A stretch of 64,000 nucleotides of DNA from CAIWHR01 sp963781285. GTDB lineage: Bacteria; Pseudomonadota; Gammaproteobacteria; Burkholderiales; Casimicrobiaceae. Below the pieces are notes generated by a model that worked only from the letters and a program-made list of their open reading frames with translations, was not told where the DNA came from and did no database searches. The stretch is from contig CAWAFI010000006.1 of the NCBI GenBank assembly GCA_963781285.1, positions 62,001-126,000 of the forward strand, in the 5' to 3' direction. The position numbers and the translations under genes are program-made. Below, piece by piece: positions 17,811-26,843 of the stretch. Each line of letters starts with the position of its first letter. The first letter of the stretch is position 1.

Positions 17811-18887
17811 TCAGTGCGGGAACGGCCACAGCCGCAGCTTCTCCTTCGCGATCTGCCAGAGCCGCGCGAGGCCGTGGGGCTCGACGATCAGGAAGAAGAC
17901 GATCAGGGCGCCGAAGATGATCAGCTCGAGGTTCGACATCAATCCGGGCGGCAGGCTGACGCCCAGCGTCCGCTCGAGCGGGCCCGCGATGCTGTTGAGG
18001 AAGATGGGAAACAGCACGATGAAGCCGGCACCGAGGAACGAGCCCAGCACGCTGCCCACGCCGCCCACGATGATCATGAACAGGATCCGGAACGAGAGAT
18101 CGAGGTTGAATCCTTCTGGCTCGACCGTGCCGAGATAGCAGAACGCGTACAGGGCGCCGGCGACGCCACAATAGAACGAGCTGATCGCAAAGGCCGTCAG
18201 CTTCGTGCGCAGCATCGGGAAGCCGATCACCTCGGCCGCGACGTCCATGTCGCGAACCGCCATCCACGAGCGCCCGATCGAGCTTCGCACCAAGTTCTTG
18301 GCCGCGAGCGCAAGCACGGCAACGATCGAGAGCGTCAGCAGGTACTTCGCGACCGGCGAATCGAATGAGTAGCCGAGGATGACGATCTTCTGCGCGTTGA
18401 TCACGCCGGAGGAGCTGTAGTTGGAGAACCAGCCGAACTTCGTAAGCGCCCAGACGACGAAGAACTGCGCAGCGAGTGTGGCGACCGCGAGATAGAAACC
18501 CTTGATCCGCAGGCTCGGCAGGCCAAACACGATGCCGACCAACGCCGCGCAGATCCCGCCGAGCACAAGTGCGGCCAGGATCGGCATCCCGGGCACGCGC
18601 AGCATGAAGTTGTAGGTGGCGAAGGCGCCGACGGCCATGAACGCGGCCGTCCCCAACGACAGCTGCCCGGCGTAACCGGTAAGCAGGTTGAGGCCAAGTG
18701 CCGCGAGCGAGAAGATCAGGAACGGAATCAGGATCGCGGAGAGCCAGTACTGGTCCGCAACGAACGGTACGAGCAGAAACGCGAACACAACCAGCGCCGC
18801 AACCACGATCCGATCCTGCAGGATCGGAAAGATCTGCTGGTCGGCGGCGTATGTCGCCTTGAACTGGCCGGCTTCCCTGTAGAGCAT
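17811..18887 (-). CDS. livM: LIV-type ABC transporter permease (LivM)
   Basis: 358 residues with 8-10 hydrophobic helices. The LivM core LNLLTGYAGQLSLGTAAFMA and the cytoplasmic EAA-like loop (WMAVRDMDVAAEVIGFPMLR) are present. The start MLYREAGQF at 18887 is preferred, because the in-frame extension upstream translates a palindromic intergenic repeat and is not homologous. It pairs with LivH to form the inner-membrane channel. Confidence 0.93.
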   Translation of the reverse strand: MLYREAGQFKATYAADQQIFPILQDRIVVAALVVFAFLLVPFVADQYWLSAILIPFLIFSLAALGLNLLTGYAGQLSLGTAAFMAVGAFATYNFMLRVPGMPILAALVLGGICAALVGIVFGLPSLRIKGFYLAVATLAAQFFVVWALTKFGWFSNYSSSGVINAQKIVILGYSFDSPVAKYLLTLSIVAVLALAAKNLVRSSIGRSWMAVRDMDVAAEVIGFPMLRTKLTAFAISSFYCGVAGALYAFCYLGTVEPEGFNLDLSFRILFMIIVGGVGSVLGSFLGAGFIVLFPIFLNSIAGPLERTLGVSLPPGLMSNLELIIFGALIVFFLIVEPHGLARLWQIAKEKLRLWPFPH

Positions 18888-18920
18888 TTCCGTCGTCTTC
18901 CCGGTTCGTCTCGTTCCGTC

Positions 18921-18988
18921 ATTCCCGCGAAAGCGGGAATCCAGCGTCGTTTGTCCAGGCGTGACTGGGTCCCCGCGTTCGCGGGGAC
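18921..18988. repeat. REP-like pair of palindromes between livH and livM
   Basis: Two 8-bp stems with tetraloops in tandem: ATTCCCGC-GAAA-GCGGGAAT (18921-18940) and GTCCCCGC-GTTC-GCGGGGAC (18969-18988). This is a common extragenic palindrome style in high-GC proteobacteria. It may modulate the ratio of livH to livM transcript. Confidence 0.75.
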
Positions 18989-19009
18989 GACGGATCGCGT
19001 CGCATCGCG

Positions 19010-19903
19010 TCAAACGCGATCGATGTGCTTCTCACCGAACAAGCCCTCCGGCCGAACCAGCAGGAACAGGAGCGCCAGCACATACGGAAACCAGCCCTCG
19101 ATCCCGCCGCCGACGTAAGGCCCGAGGTACACCTCGGCCAGCTTTTCGGAGGCGCCGATGATGAGGCCGCCGACGATGGCGCCCGGAATCGATTCGAACC
19201 CGCCGAGGATCAGCACCGGCAACGCCTTCAGCGCGAGAAACGTCAGCGCGAACTGGACGCCGTTGCGCGCGCCCCACAGCATCCCCGCCACCAGCGCGAC
19301 AAAGCCCGCCACCCCCCAGACGATGCCCCAGATCTGCTGCAGCGGAATGCCGACTGCGAGCGCAGCCTGATGGTCGTCGGCAACCGCCCGGAGTGCGCGG
19401 CCGATCCGCGTGCGGCTGAAGAACAGGGCTAGCGACACGACCAGCACCGCGGCGATGCCGGCGGCGGCGATGTCGAATTTCGACACGCTCATCCCCGTGT
19501 TGTCGGTAATCCACGCGATCGGTTCGTCCTGGATGCCGAGCTCGAGATTGTGCGGCTGAGAGCCCCAGATGAGCTGCGCCAGCCCCTCAATGACGAATGT
19601 AAGCCCGATCGTCGCCATGAACAACGTGATGGGCGGTTGGTTGACGAGCGGCCGCAGCACGACCCTCTCGATCGCAAGACCCAGCACGACCATCGCGCCC
19701 AGTGTGACGACGATCGCCAGCAGGAACGGCATCCCGTGTTCATTCAAGCCGACCAGCGTCAGCGCCGCGAAGAACACCATCGCGCCCTGCGCGAAGTTGA
19801 ATACACCCGACGCCTTGTAGATAAGCACGAAGCCGAGCGCGACCAGCGCGTACATCACCCCGGAAAGCAAGCCGCCGATCAGAACTTCGAAGAAGAATTG
19901 CAT
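19010..19903 (-). CDS. livH: LIV-type ABC transporter permease (LivH)
   Basis: 297 residues, all helical and hydrophobic. The LivH N-terminus GGLLSGVMYALVALGFVLIY (11-30), GVFNFAQGAMVFFAALTLV and the coupling loop GRALRAVADDHQAALAVGIP are all visible. It starts 3 bp after the livG stop on the minus strand, so it is tightly coupled to livG. Confidence 0.94.
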   Translation of the reverse strand: MQFFFEVLIGGLLSGVMYALVALGFVLIYKASGVFNFAQGAMVFFAALTLVGLNEHGMPFLLAIVVTLGAMVVLGLAIERVVLRPLVNQPPITLFMATIGLTFVIEGLAQLIWGSQPHNLELGIQDEPIAWITDNTGMSVSKFDIAAAGIAAVLVVSLALFFSRTRIGRALRAVADDHQAALAVGIPLQQIWGIVWGVAGFVALVAGMLWGARNGVQFALTFLALKALPVLILGGFESIPGAIVGGLIIGASEKLAEVYLGPYVGGGIEGWFPYVLALLFLLVRPEGLFGEKHIDRV

Positions 19904-19906
19904 CGC

Positions 19907-20824
19907 TCAACCCGCTCCGAGATATGCCCTGATGACGATCGGATCCGCGCGCACGTCGTCCGGAGTGCCTTCGGCAATCCGCTTCCCGTGATCGAGCACG
20001 ACGACGTAGTTGGAGATGTCCATCACCACGCCCATGTCGTGCTCGATCAGCAGGATCGTCGTGCCCATGTGCTCGTTCACGTCGAGAATGAATCGGGACA
20101 TGTCCTGCTTTTCCTCGACGTTCATGCCGGCCATCGGCTCGTCGAGCAGCAGCAACGTGGGCTCCGCAGCCAGCGCCCGACCCAGCTCGACCCGCTTCTG
20201 CAGTCCGTACGGAAGCCGTCCGACCGGGATCTTGCGGATGTGCTGAATCTCCAGGAAGTCGATGATCTCCTCGACCTTGTGCCGGTGTTCCAATTCTTCG
20301 CGCCGCGCGGGCCCCCACCAGAGCGCCTGCTGGAGTAAATTGGCCTTCATCCGGAGGTTGCGTCCGGTCATGATGTTGTCCAGCACCGTCATGCCCTTGA
20401 ACAGCGCAATGTTCTGGAACGTGCGCGCGATGCCCTGCTTGGCCGCCTCGTGGGGCCGCATCTGCTCGCGCGTCTGGTTGCGAAAGGTGATCGAGCCGAC
20501 CTGCGGATGGTAGACGCCGTTGATGACGTTGAGCATCGAGCTCTTGCCGGCGCCATTCGGGCCGATGATCGACGAGATCTCGCCGCGGTGCACCGTAAAG
20601 GTGACGCCGGTGAGCGCCTGCACGCCACCGAAGCGCAGGTGGATGTTCTCGACGCGCAGGAACGTTTCCGCCTCCGCCGCACCGACGTCCACACGGCGCT
20701 TGCGCATCTCGCCCAGCGCGACGATCGCCTGATCGCGCGTGGCGAACATGTTGGCACGGAACATCTCGCGCCCGGCGCGCTCGCGGATCGCCTCCCGGGC
20801 CTCGACGCTGGCGCCCACCCGCAC
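19907..20824 (-). CDS. livG: LIV-type ABC transporter ATP-binding protein (LivG), N-terminus frameshifted off
   Basis: 305 residues in the open frame. The ABC domain begins near residue 55 (FLRVENIHLRFGGVQALTGV). Walker A is GPNGAGKSS, the LivG-specific ARTFQNIALFKGMTVLDN follows, then the signature LPYGLQKRVEL and Walker B LLLLDEPMAGMN. The first ~50 residues (GASVEAREAIRERAGREMF) continue a domain encoded in another frame just upstream (20840-21083). With one base removed near 20840 the two join into a ~391-residue protein. So this is probably a LivG with an extra N-terminal module, broken in this sequence by +1 base. Confidence 0.9.
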   Translation of the reverse strand: MRVGASVEAREAIRERAGREMFRANMFATRDQAIVALGEMRKRRVDVGAAEAETFLRVENIHLRFGGVQALTGVTFTVHRGEISSIIGPNGAGKSSMLNVINGVYHPQVGSITFRNQTREQMRPHEAAKQGIARTFQNIALFKGMTVLDNIMTGRNLRMKANLLQQALWWGPARREELEHRHKVEEIIDFLEIQHIRKIPVGRLPYGLQKRVELGRALAAEPTLLLLDEPMAGMNVEEKQDMSRFILDVNEHMGTTILLIEHDMGVVMDISNYVVVLDHGKRIAEGTPDDVRADPIVIRAYLGAG

Positions 20825-20839
20825 CGTGCCGAGACCATA

Positions 20840-21083
20840 GGCTGATGTTGGTGTGCTTCCCGCGGGCGGCGAACTGATCCCACGCCTCTCGCGTGATTAC
20901 GCAGTCCGTGTAATTGACGAGGAAGTACCAGCGCCGGCCGGTGGCGTCGAGCATCGGGTCGGCAACGTCGTAGAACGAATCCGCGTCCGCAGCGGTCGCG
21001 AACGTCATCCCCGAAAAGTCGACCTCCATCGTTTCGATGGCGTCGTGGAAGATGACCCGATCACGAAGCGCGCGATCAGCCAT
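20840..21083 (-). pseudogene. N-terminal STAS/SpoIIAA-like module of the LivG gene, out of frame
   Basis: About 80 residues starting MADRALRDRVIFHDAIETME, with WYFLVNYTDCVITREAWDQF and ending KHTNIS, where the frame is lost. The other frame then continues AYGLGTVRVGASVEAREA. Shape and alternating strands resemble SpoIIAA/STAS-like small domains. It starts only 8 bp after the acyl-CoA synthetase stop, so it belongs to the operon. It could also be a separate small gene with its C-terminus now fused to LivG. Confidence 0.6.
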
Positions 21084-21091
21084 TTGTCACG

Positions 21092-23044
21092 TCACGCCGC
21101 CTTCGCGTGCGCCGGGAAGCACGTGGCATCCTGGATGCGCAGGTCGGCCTTAACCAAGCCGGTGCGGCCATCCTCGAACTTCATCTGCGTCTCGATGTAT
21201 TGCGAGGCCTTGCCCGTGTACAGCGCGTCGACCAGCACCGCGTACTTTTCGGCGACGAAGCCGCGCCGCACCTTGCGCGTGCGGGTCAGCTCGTCGTCGT
21301 CCGGGTCGAGTTCCTTGTGCAGGATGAGGAAACGATGGATCTGCGAAGCGGCGAGCGAGCCTTCGCCCGCAAGTTCCGCATTGACCTGCTCCACGCACTC
21401 CTTGATCAATTGGTAGACCTCCGGCTTCTGCGCGAGATCCGTGTAGCCCGAGTACGCGATGCCGCGCCGCTCTGCCCAGTTGCCGACCGAGCCCATGTCG
21501 ATGTTGATGAATGCGCACACCATGTCTCGGGCGTTGCCGAACGCGACGGCTTCCTTGATGTGGGGGAAGAACTTGAGCTTGTTTTCGATGTAATTGGGCG
21601 CGAACATCGCGCCGTTCGCGAGGCTGCCCACGTCCTTCGCGCGGTCGATGATCTTCAGGTGCCCGTCGTCGTCGAAGATCCCGGCGTCACCCGTGCGGAA
21701 GTAGCCATCGCCGTCGATCGACTCGGCGGTGGCATCGGGCCGCTTGTAATACTCCTTCAGCAACATCGGCCCGCGCACCAGCACCTCGCCATTCGCTGCG
21801 ATCTTCACCTCGACGCCCGGCGCCGGCGGGCCGACGCTGTCGAACTTGATCTGGCCGTCGGGCTGCAGGCAGACGGCAGCGCACGTCTCGGTCGAGCCGT
21901 AGAGCTGCTTCAGGTTGATGCCGATCGACCGGTAGAAGCGGAACAGGTCGGGGCCGATCGCGGCGCCAGCCGTGTAGGCGACACGAATGCGGCTCATCCC
22001 GAGCACGTTGCGCAATGGCCCGAACACCAGCACGTTGCCGACCGCATACAGCAGCCGATCGCCGAAAGGCGCCGGCTTGCCGTCGAGGATCTCGGCGCCG
22101 CACCGCTTCGCCACCCCCATGAAATAGTGGAAGAGCCGGCGCTTGACCACGCCCGCGTCCTCCATCCGGATCATCAGTTGCGTGAGCAGATTCTCGAACA
22201 CGCGTGGCGGCGCGAAATAGTAGGTCGGGCCGATCTCGCGCAGGTCGGTCATCACCGTGTCGCCGGATTCGGGACAGTTGATCGTGAAGCCGGCGACCAT
22301 CGCCTGCGCGTACGAGAACAGGTGGTCGCCCACCCACGCCATCGGCAGGTACGACAGGATGTTCTCGTTGGCGGTCAGCCGGTCGAACGCGATACCGCTT
22401 TTCGCCGCGTCGATGAACGAGTGGTGCGTCTGGCACACGCCCTTCGGCTTGCCAGTCGTGCCGGACGTGTACAGCATCACCGAGACGTCGTCGGCTCGGC
22501 CCTTGCCGATTTCGTCGTCGTAGAAACCGGGATGCGCGGCGTCGTACTCGCGACCGATCTGCTGCAGCCGCTCGAAGCTCATCACGGCCTTGTAATTGCG
22601 CAGTCCGCGCGGATCGTCGTAATAGATGTGCGCAAGCGTCGGGACCTGCGGCATCGCCTCCTGCAGCTTGTCGACCTGCTCCTGATCCTCGACCACCGCA
22701 TAGGCGATTTCCGCGTCGTTGAGAACGAACACGAACTCGGCGGCCGGCGCGTCCTGGTACATCGGCACCGCGATGCCGCCCAACGCCTGCGCCGCGGCCA
22801 TCGACCAGTAGAGGCGCGGGCGGTTGTCGCCGATGATCGCAAGGTGCATTCCGCGCTTGAAACCCTGCGCCGCCAACCCGCATGCAAGCGCGCGCACCTC
22901 GGCCGCGACGTCGCGCCACGTCCAGGTCTGCCAGATGCCGAGGTCCTTCTCGCGGACGGCGGGTCGATCTCCACGCACCTGCGCGTGCTGCAGCAGCAGG
23001 CGGGGAAACGTATCCGGTCCGGATGGCACCGACGGGGCTGACAC
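21092..23044 (-). CDS. Long-chain-type AMP-forming acyl-CoA synthetase
   Basis: 650 residues with a GTG start. Adenylation motifs: MLYTSGTTGKPKGVCQTHHS (A3 phosphate loop), YGSTETCA (A5), YFRTGDAGIFDDDGHLKIID (A7/A8) and the C-terminal TRTRKVRRGF. The length and the insertion around SYLPMAWVGDHLFSYAQ match FadD15/long-chain-like synthetases. The GTG is preferred since GGAGG lies 9 bp upstream and the longer frame is not homologous. It is the first gene of the importer operon and divergent from a Crp/Fnr gene. It probably makes a CoA ester of the imported acid for beta-oxidation by the neighbouring enzymes. Confidence 0.93.
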   Translation of the reverse strand: MSAPSVPSGPDTFPRLLLQHAQVRGDRPAVREKDLGIWQTWTWRDVAAEVRALACGLAAQGFKRGMHLAIIGDNRPRLYWSMAAAQALGGIAVPMYQDAPAAEFVFVLNDAEIAYAVVEDQEQVDKLQEAMPQVPTLAHIYYDDPRGLRNYKAVMSFERLQQIGREYDAAHPGFYDDEIGKGRADDVSVMLYTSGTTGKPKGVCQTHHSFIDAAKSGIAFDRLTANENILSYLPMAWVGDHLFSYAQAMVAGFTINCPESGDTVMTDLREIGPTYYFAPPRVFENLLTQLMIRMEDAGVVKRRLFHYFMGVAKRCGAEILDGKPAPFGDRLLYAVGNVLVFGPLRNVLGMSRIRVAYTAGAAIGPDLFRFYRSIGINLKQLYGSTETCAAVCLQPDGQIKFDSVGPPAPGVEVKIAANGEVLVRGPMLLKEYYKRPDATAESIDGDGYFRTGDAGIFDDDGHLKIIDRAKDVGSLANGAMFAPNYIENKLKFFPHIKEAVAFGNARDMVCAFINIDMGSVGNWAERRGIAYSGYTDLAQKPEVYQLIKECVEQVNAELAGEGSLAASQIHRFLILHKELDPDDDELTRTRKVRRGFVAEKYAVLVDALYTGKASQYIETQMKFEDGRTGLVKADLRIQDATCFPAHAKAA

Positions 23045-23278
23045 TGCTTGACTCCTCCATGTGGTGGCCGGCCGCAATCCTACTGCTGGGCCCGGGCGGC
23101 ATGGGCGCCGGGCTGTTGTTCGGCCGATTCTATAGGATCGCCCGGACGGCCGAAACCGGACCGGCGCCCGCGACGCCGCGAGGCGCCTAACTCGGACTGA
23201 CGGACGACGGTGCGAGCATAATGGCGGCCCCGGCCGGAAGCTGTCATCCACCGGACAATCCCCTGGTTAATCGTTCCC

Positions 23279-23953
23279 ATGTCCACCCTCGCTGAAATGC
23301 TGCGCGGAAGCCTGTGGGCGCAGGCGCTGACAGTAGAGCAGCAAAGGCGTGTCGAATCGTCGATCCTCGAGCGCAGTGTCGCAGCCGGCAATTACGTCTG
23401 CCATAAAGGCGAGCCGGTCGACCACTGGATCGGGATCGTCGAGGGATTGGTCAAGATGACGAGCCTGTCGCCGTCCGGCAAGCTCACCACGTTCACTGGC
23501 CTGCCGGCGGGGGCGTGGTTTGGCGAAGGCTCGCTTCTGAAGGATGAGCCGCGCAGGTACGACGTCATCGCATTGCGCGCGAGCCGCGTCGCGCTGATGC
23601 CCCGCGCGACGTTCAACTGGCTCCTCGACAACAGCATCGCGTTCAACCGCTTCCTGCTTCTGCAACTGAACGAACGCCTCGGCCAGTTCATCGGCATGGT
23701 CGAGCACGACCGGCTTCTCGATGTCGAGGGGCGCGTCGCGCGTTGCCTCGCAGCGATGTTCCACCCGTACCTCTACCCGGGAACAGGCATGGAGCTCGCG
23801 ATCTCGCAGGAGGAGATCGGCTACCTGTCCGGCGTGTCGCGGCAGCGCGTCAACCAGGCGCTGAAAGCGCTGGAGGGCGCCGCACTCCTCAAGGTCGAGT
23901 ACGGCGGGATTGTCGTCCTCGACCTCGATGGGCTGCGGAATTACGGCAGTTGA
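23279..23953 (+). CDS. Crp/Fnr family transcriptional regulator
   Basis: 224 residues. A cNMP-binding-like barrel (about 20-130, VCHKGEPVDHWIGIVEGLVK, GAWFGEGSLLKDEPRRYDVI) is followed by a winged HTH (about 170-215, ISQEEIGYLSGVSRQRVNQA). The Crp cAMP pocket (RS-A) is not conserved (RRYDV), so the effector is probably not cAMP. It is divergent from the acyl-CoA synthetase across 234 bp and is a good candidate to control the importer/ligase operon. It has no FNR cysteines. Confidence 0.93.
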   Translation: MSTLAEMLRGSLWAQALTVEQQRRVESSILERSVAAGNYVCHKGEPVDHWIGIVEGLVKMTSLSPSGKLTTFTGLPAGAWFGEGSLLKDEPRRYDVIALRASRVALMPRATFNWLLDNSIAFNRFLLLQLNERLGQFIGMVEHDRLLDVEGRVARCLAAMFHPYLYPGTGMELAISQEEIGYLSGVSRQRVNQALKALEGAALLKVEYGGIVVLDLDGLRNYGS

Positions 23954-23968
23954 TTCAGGCGCCGCAAC

Positions 23969-24754
23969 TCACCGTCCCTTGAACTCGGCCGGGCGCTTGG
24001 CGAGGAACGCCGCCATCCCCTCGTGCTTGTCATCGGTCGCACACAGCAATCCGAACACGTCAGCCTCCATCGCGTTGGCATTTGCCAGATCGAGATCCTG
24101 CCCGCGCTGGACGAGATGCTTGGACATCTTCACTGCCACCGGCCCCTTCGCCGCGATCGTCCGCGCAAGCTTCAGGCCTTCCTCCAGCAGCTTGCCCGGC
24201 GCCAGGACGTGATTCGCGAGCCCGATCCGCAGCGCTTCGTCCGCCCGTACCTGCCGTCCTGTGCAGACGAGTTCCAACGCCATCGCCCGGCCGACGAGGC
24301 GGGCGAGGCGCTGCGTGCCGCCGAATCCGGGGCAGATGCCGAGGTTCACCTCCGGCTGGCCGAAGACGGCCTTTTCCGAGGCGATGATCCAGTCGCAGGC
24401 GAGCGCCAGCTCGCAGCCGCCACCCAGCGCAAAGCCGTTGACCAGCGCGATCACCGGGAACGGCGAGAGCTCGAGCGAGCGCAATGTCCCATGGCCTTTC
24501 AGCGCGAACTCACGGCCCTCGATCGCCGTCATCGAACTCATCGCCGCAATGTCGGCGCCGGCAACGAACGCCTTGTCGCCCGCGCCGGTAACGAGCAGCG
24601 CACGCGCGGCGGGGTCGGCGTTGACGTGTGCGACCGCCGTCGCGACCTCGTAGAGCACTTGCGGGGAAAGCGCGTTGAGCGCCTTGGGGCGGTTGACGGT
24701 CAGCAGCCACACGCCGGGCTCGGGACGTTCGAGGAGAATAGTTTCGTAGTTCAT
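23969..24754 (-). CDS. Enoyl-CoA hydratase/isomerase family protein
   Basis: 261 residues, crotonase fold. The oxyanion-hole segments VAGADIAAMSSM (about 65-76) and LGGGCELALACDWIIASEKA (about 109-128) are present. The catalytic Glu pair of hydratases is visible as Glu115 (GGCELAL) and the Glu of GQPEVNLGICPGFGGTQRL. It hydrates enoyl-CoA to 3-hydroxyacyl-CoA. It runs convergent to the Crp/Fnr gene and is 58 bp downstream of the dehydrogenase on the same strand, together giving steps 2-3 of beta-oxidation. Confidence 0.93.
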   Translation of the reverse strand: MNYETILLERPEPGVWLLTVNRPKALNALSPQVLYEVATAVAHVNADPAARALLVTGAGDKAFVAGADIAAMSSMTAIEGREFALKGHGTLRSLELSPFPVIALVNGFALGGGCELALACDWIIASEKAVFGQPEVNLGICPGFGGTQRLARLVGRAMALELVCTGRQVRADEALRIGLANHVLAPGKLLEEGLKLARTIAAKGPVAVKMSKHLVQRGQDLDLANANAMEADVFGLLCATDDKHEGMAAFLAKRPAEFKGR

Positions 24755-24812
24755 GGGTGTACCCCCACGGCGCTCATCGGAGTACCTTCGCGCTTGGGGC
24801 GGCCCGGCGGGC

Positions 24813-25676
24813 TCATGCCTTGCCTTGCGGGTAGACGTAGAAGCCGCGGCCCGACTTGCGCCCGAGGTAGCCCGCGGCGACCATTTCCTTCAACAGCGGC
24901 GCGGGGCGGTATTTCGGATCATTGAAGTCCGCGTAAAGCACGTTCATCACCGCGAGCATGACATCAAGGCCAATCATGTCGGCCAGCGCGAGCGGCCCGA
25001 TCGGATGACTGCAGCCCAGCTTCATCGCGTTGTCGATCTCGTCGGCCGTCGCGAGACCCTCGCCGAACGCGAACACCGCCTCGTTGATCATCGGGCACAG
25101 GATCCGGTTGACGACGAACCCCGGGCTGTTCTTGACGACGATCGGCGTCTTGCCGAGGCGTTTCGCCAGCGCCTCGGCCGCGGCGACCGTTTCGTCCCCG
25201 GTCTGCAGCCCGCGGATGAGCTCGACCAGCGCCATCAGTGGCACCGGGTTGAAGAAATGCATGCCGATGAAGCGCGCGGGCCGGGCGACGAGGGCGGCGA
25301 GTTTGGTGATCGAGATCGACGACGTGTTGGACGCGAGAATCGCCTCTGGCTTCACGATCACGTCGACCTGCTTCAGGATCTTGTGTTTCAGCTCCTCGTT
25401 CTCGGTCGCGGCTTCGATCACGAAATCGCAGGGCTTGAGATCGACGTAGTCGGTCGTGCCCTTGATGCGCGCGAGCGCGGCGTCCTTGTCGGCGACGGTG
25501 ATCTTGTCCTTCTTGTGCAGCCGGTCGAGGCTCGCAGTCACGGCCGCGAGGCCGTGCATCACGGCGGCTTCCGCGACGTCCACCATCACGACGTGTAGGC
25601 CGGCTGTCGCGCATGCTTGCGCGATGCCGTTGCCCATGGTTCCGGCGCCGATGACACCGACTTTGTGAGTGGTCAT
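24813..25676 (-). CDS. 3-hydroxybutyryl-CoA (3-hydroxyacyl-CoA) dehydrogenase
   Basis: 287 residues. An N-terminal NAD-binding Rossmann fold (VGVIGAGTMGNGIAQACATA, residues 6-25) is followed by FIGMHFFNPVPLMALVELIR with the catalytic His and by FVVNRILCPMINEAVF. The length equals stand-alone PaaH/Hbd enzymes. It oxidises the 3-hydroxyacyl-CoA from the adjacent hydratase. PaaH of phenylacetate catabolism and Hbd cannot be told apart here. Confidence 0.94.
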   Translation of the reverse strand: MTTHKVGVIGAGTMGNGIAQACATAGLHVVMVDVAEAAVMHGLAAVTASLDRLHKKDKITVADKDAALARIKGTTDYVDLKPCDFVIEAATENEELKHKILKQVDVIVKPEAILASNTSSISITKLAALVARPARFIGMHFFNPVPLMALVELIRGLQTGDETVAAAEALAKRLGKTPIVVKNSPGFVVNRILCPMINEAVFAFGEGLATADEIDNAMKLGCSHPIGPLALADMIGLDVMLAVMNVLYADFNDPKYRPAPLLKEMVAAGYLGRKSGRGFYVYPQGKA

Positions 25677-25973
25677 GGGAGATCCTGCGTTGTTGAGGCG
25701 GTAAACTAATTATGCCCGCTATTCGACCCGGACGCCTGCTGCAGCGTCGGGGGATGCAATCGGTAGGAGCGCGCTCAACGCGGCGGTAGCGTCGCCACGA
25801 AGCTCGGGCGGCTCGCGCCGGGCGCATGGGCTCGGCAGAAGATTGGGATGCCGCCGTCTGCAGCGCCCTCCCTTCGGCGAGGTCGCCCGCCGCATACCGC
25901 CCGGTATCGGATTGCTACGGAACACCGCGCCAGCGACGGTGTCGTATTGTAAGGAGGCGCGGCAAGGCGGCGA
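25677..25973. other. Intergenic region without recognisable gene
   Basis: 297 bp upstream of the dehydrogenase and behind the TetR gene. It has a short AT-richer patch (TAAACTAATTATGC near 25702) that could hold the promoter for the dehydrogenase-hydratase pair. Nothing else is seen. Confidence 0.5.
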
Positions 25974-26672
25974 TCAACGCCGCGTTGCAAGGCGTCCCTG
26001 TGCGCGAACGCGCGCGGGTGGTTGCGCCTTCCGAGGGCGTGCCGACCGACGCGGCGGATGCGCGCGCAAGCCGGCGAGATGCGCGTCGATGAGCGCCGGC
26101 GCTGCGCGCTCCAGGTCGAACGCGGCGGCATTGCCTACCCACTGGTACATCAGCCCGGTCATGAACGCATGAATGCCTTCGGCGGCGAGTCGAGTGTCCG
26201 TGGCGGCGGGTAGTTGGCGCAGGGCAACCGCCCGGTCGAGCGCGCGCTTGACCTCTGCCACGCAATCCTCATGCATGTCGCATTGCCGTTCGCCGAGCGG
26301 CGCCGACTCGCCACGTTGCTCGCAGCGGCGAAACATCACGTCGAAGACCGCTTGCGTACGCGGGCACGTGGCGAGTTGCACGAGGCCATGCACACATTGC
26401 GCACGCAGCTCGCCGAGCGGATCGTCGCCGGAGGTTGCATCCGGCGCGGCGCGCATCGCTTCTGCGGGCAGCGTCACGCGATTGCAGACCGCCGCGACGA
26501 GATCGGCCTTGTCGCGGAAATGCCAATACACGGCACCGCGGGTGAGGCCCGCCGCCAGCGCAACATCGGCGAGCGTCGCATGTGCGACACCCTTGGCGCG
26601 AAACACGCGCTCGGCCGCGTCCAGCAGCGCCACACGCGTTGCCGCTGCCTGAGTGCGCGTTCGTCGAACCAT
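25974..26672 (-). CDS. TetR family repressor of the RND efflux operon (AcrR/TtgR-like)
   Basis: 232 residues. The N-terminal HTH MVRRTRTQAAATRVALLDAA with LADVALAAGLTRGAVYWHFR (residues 34-53) is the AcrR-type reading head; the C-terminal ligand domain ends in a basic tail. ATG at 26672 is preferred since the longer frame runs through the intergenic operator and into the adaptor gene. It is divergent from the adaptor gene across 171 bp, with an AcrR-like palindrome between them. It probably represses both transcripts and is released by pump substrates. Confidence 0.92.
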   Translation of the reverse strand: MVRRTRTQAAATRVALLDAAERVFRAKGVAHATLADVALAAGLTRGAVYWHFRDKADLVAAVCNRVTLPAEAMRAAPDATSGDDPLGELRAQCVHGLVQLATCPRTQAVFDVMFRRCEQRGESAPLGERQCDMHEDCVAEVKRALDRAVALRQLPAATDTRLAAEGIHAFMTGLMYQWVGNAAAFDLERAAPALIDAHLAGLRAHPPRRSARPRKAQPPARVRAQGRLATRR

Positions 26673-26759
26673 CCGTCCTCCGCAATGCGGGCTCTCCACC
26701 CGTTCGCGACCATGGCCAGACCGTGGGTGGCGTATCCCACGCCAACCCCGGGGTTGTAA

Positions 26760-26777
26760 ACATACACGAATGTATGT
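26760..26777. promoter_or_regulatory. AcrR-type TetR operator
   Basis: ACATACACGAATGTATGT is an imperfect palindrome (ACATACA ... TGTATGT arms) in the tetR-efflux divergent region. Its complement (ACATACATTCGTGTATGT) closely matches the E. coli acrAB operator recognised by AcrR, as I recall it. It lies about 67 bp before the adaptor start. Confidence 0.75.
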
Positions 26778-26843
26778 AATGTGAAGCGCCGTGTCAAGCC
26801 AACAAGCGAGGGCACAACCCTCGTGCCTCCGTCGGAGCCGAAC

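Noticed and set aside
18888..19013. Longer LivM start at 19013
   Set aside because: The extension translates the palindromic repeat pair and lacks family similarity; MLYREAGQF is the better start.
21107..23041. 644-codon plus-strand frame over the acyl-CoA synthetase
   Set aside because: Mirror of a conserved adenylating enzyme; composition is typical of antisense frames.
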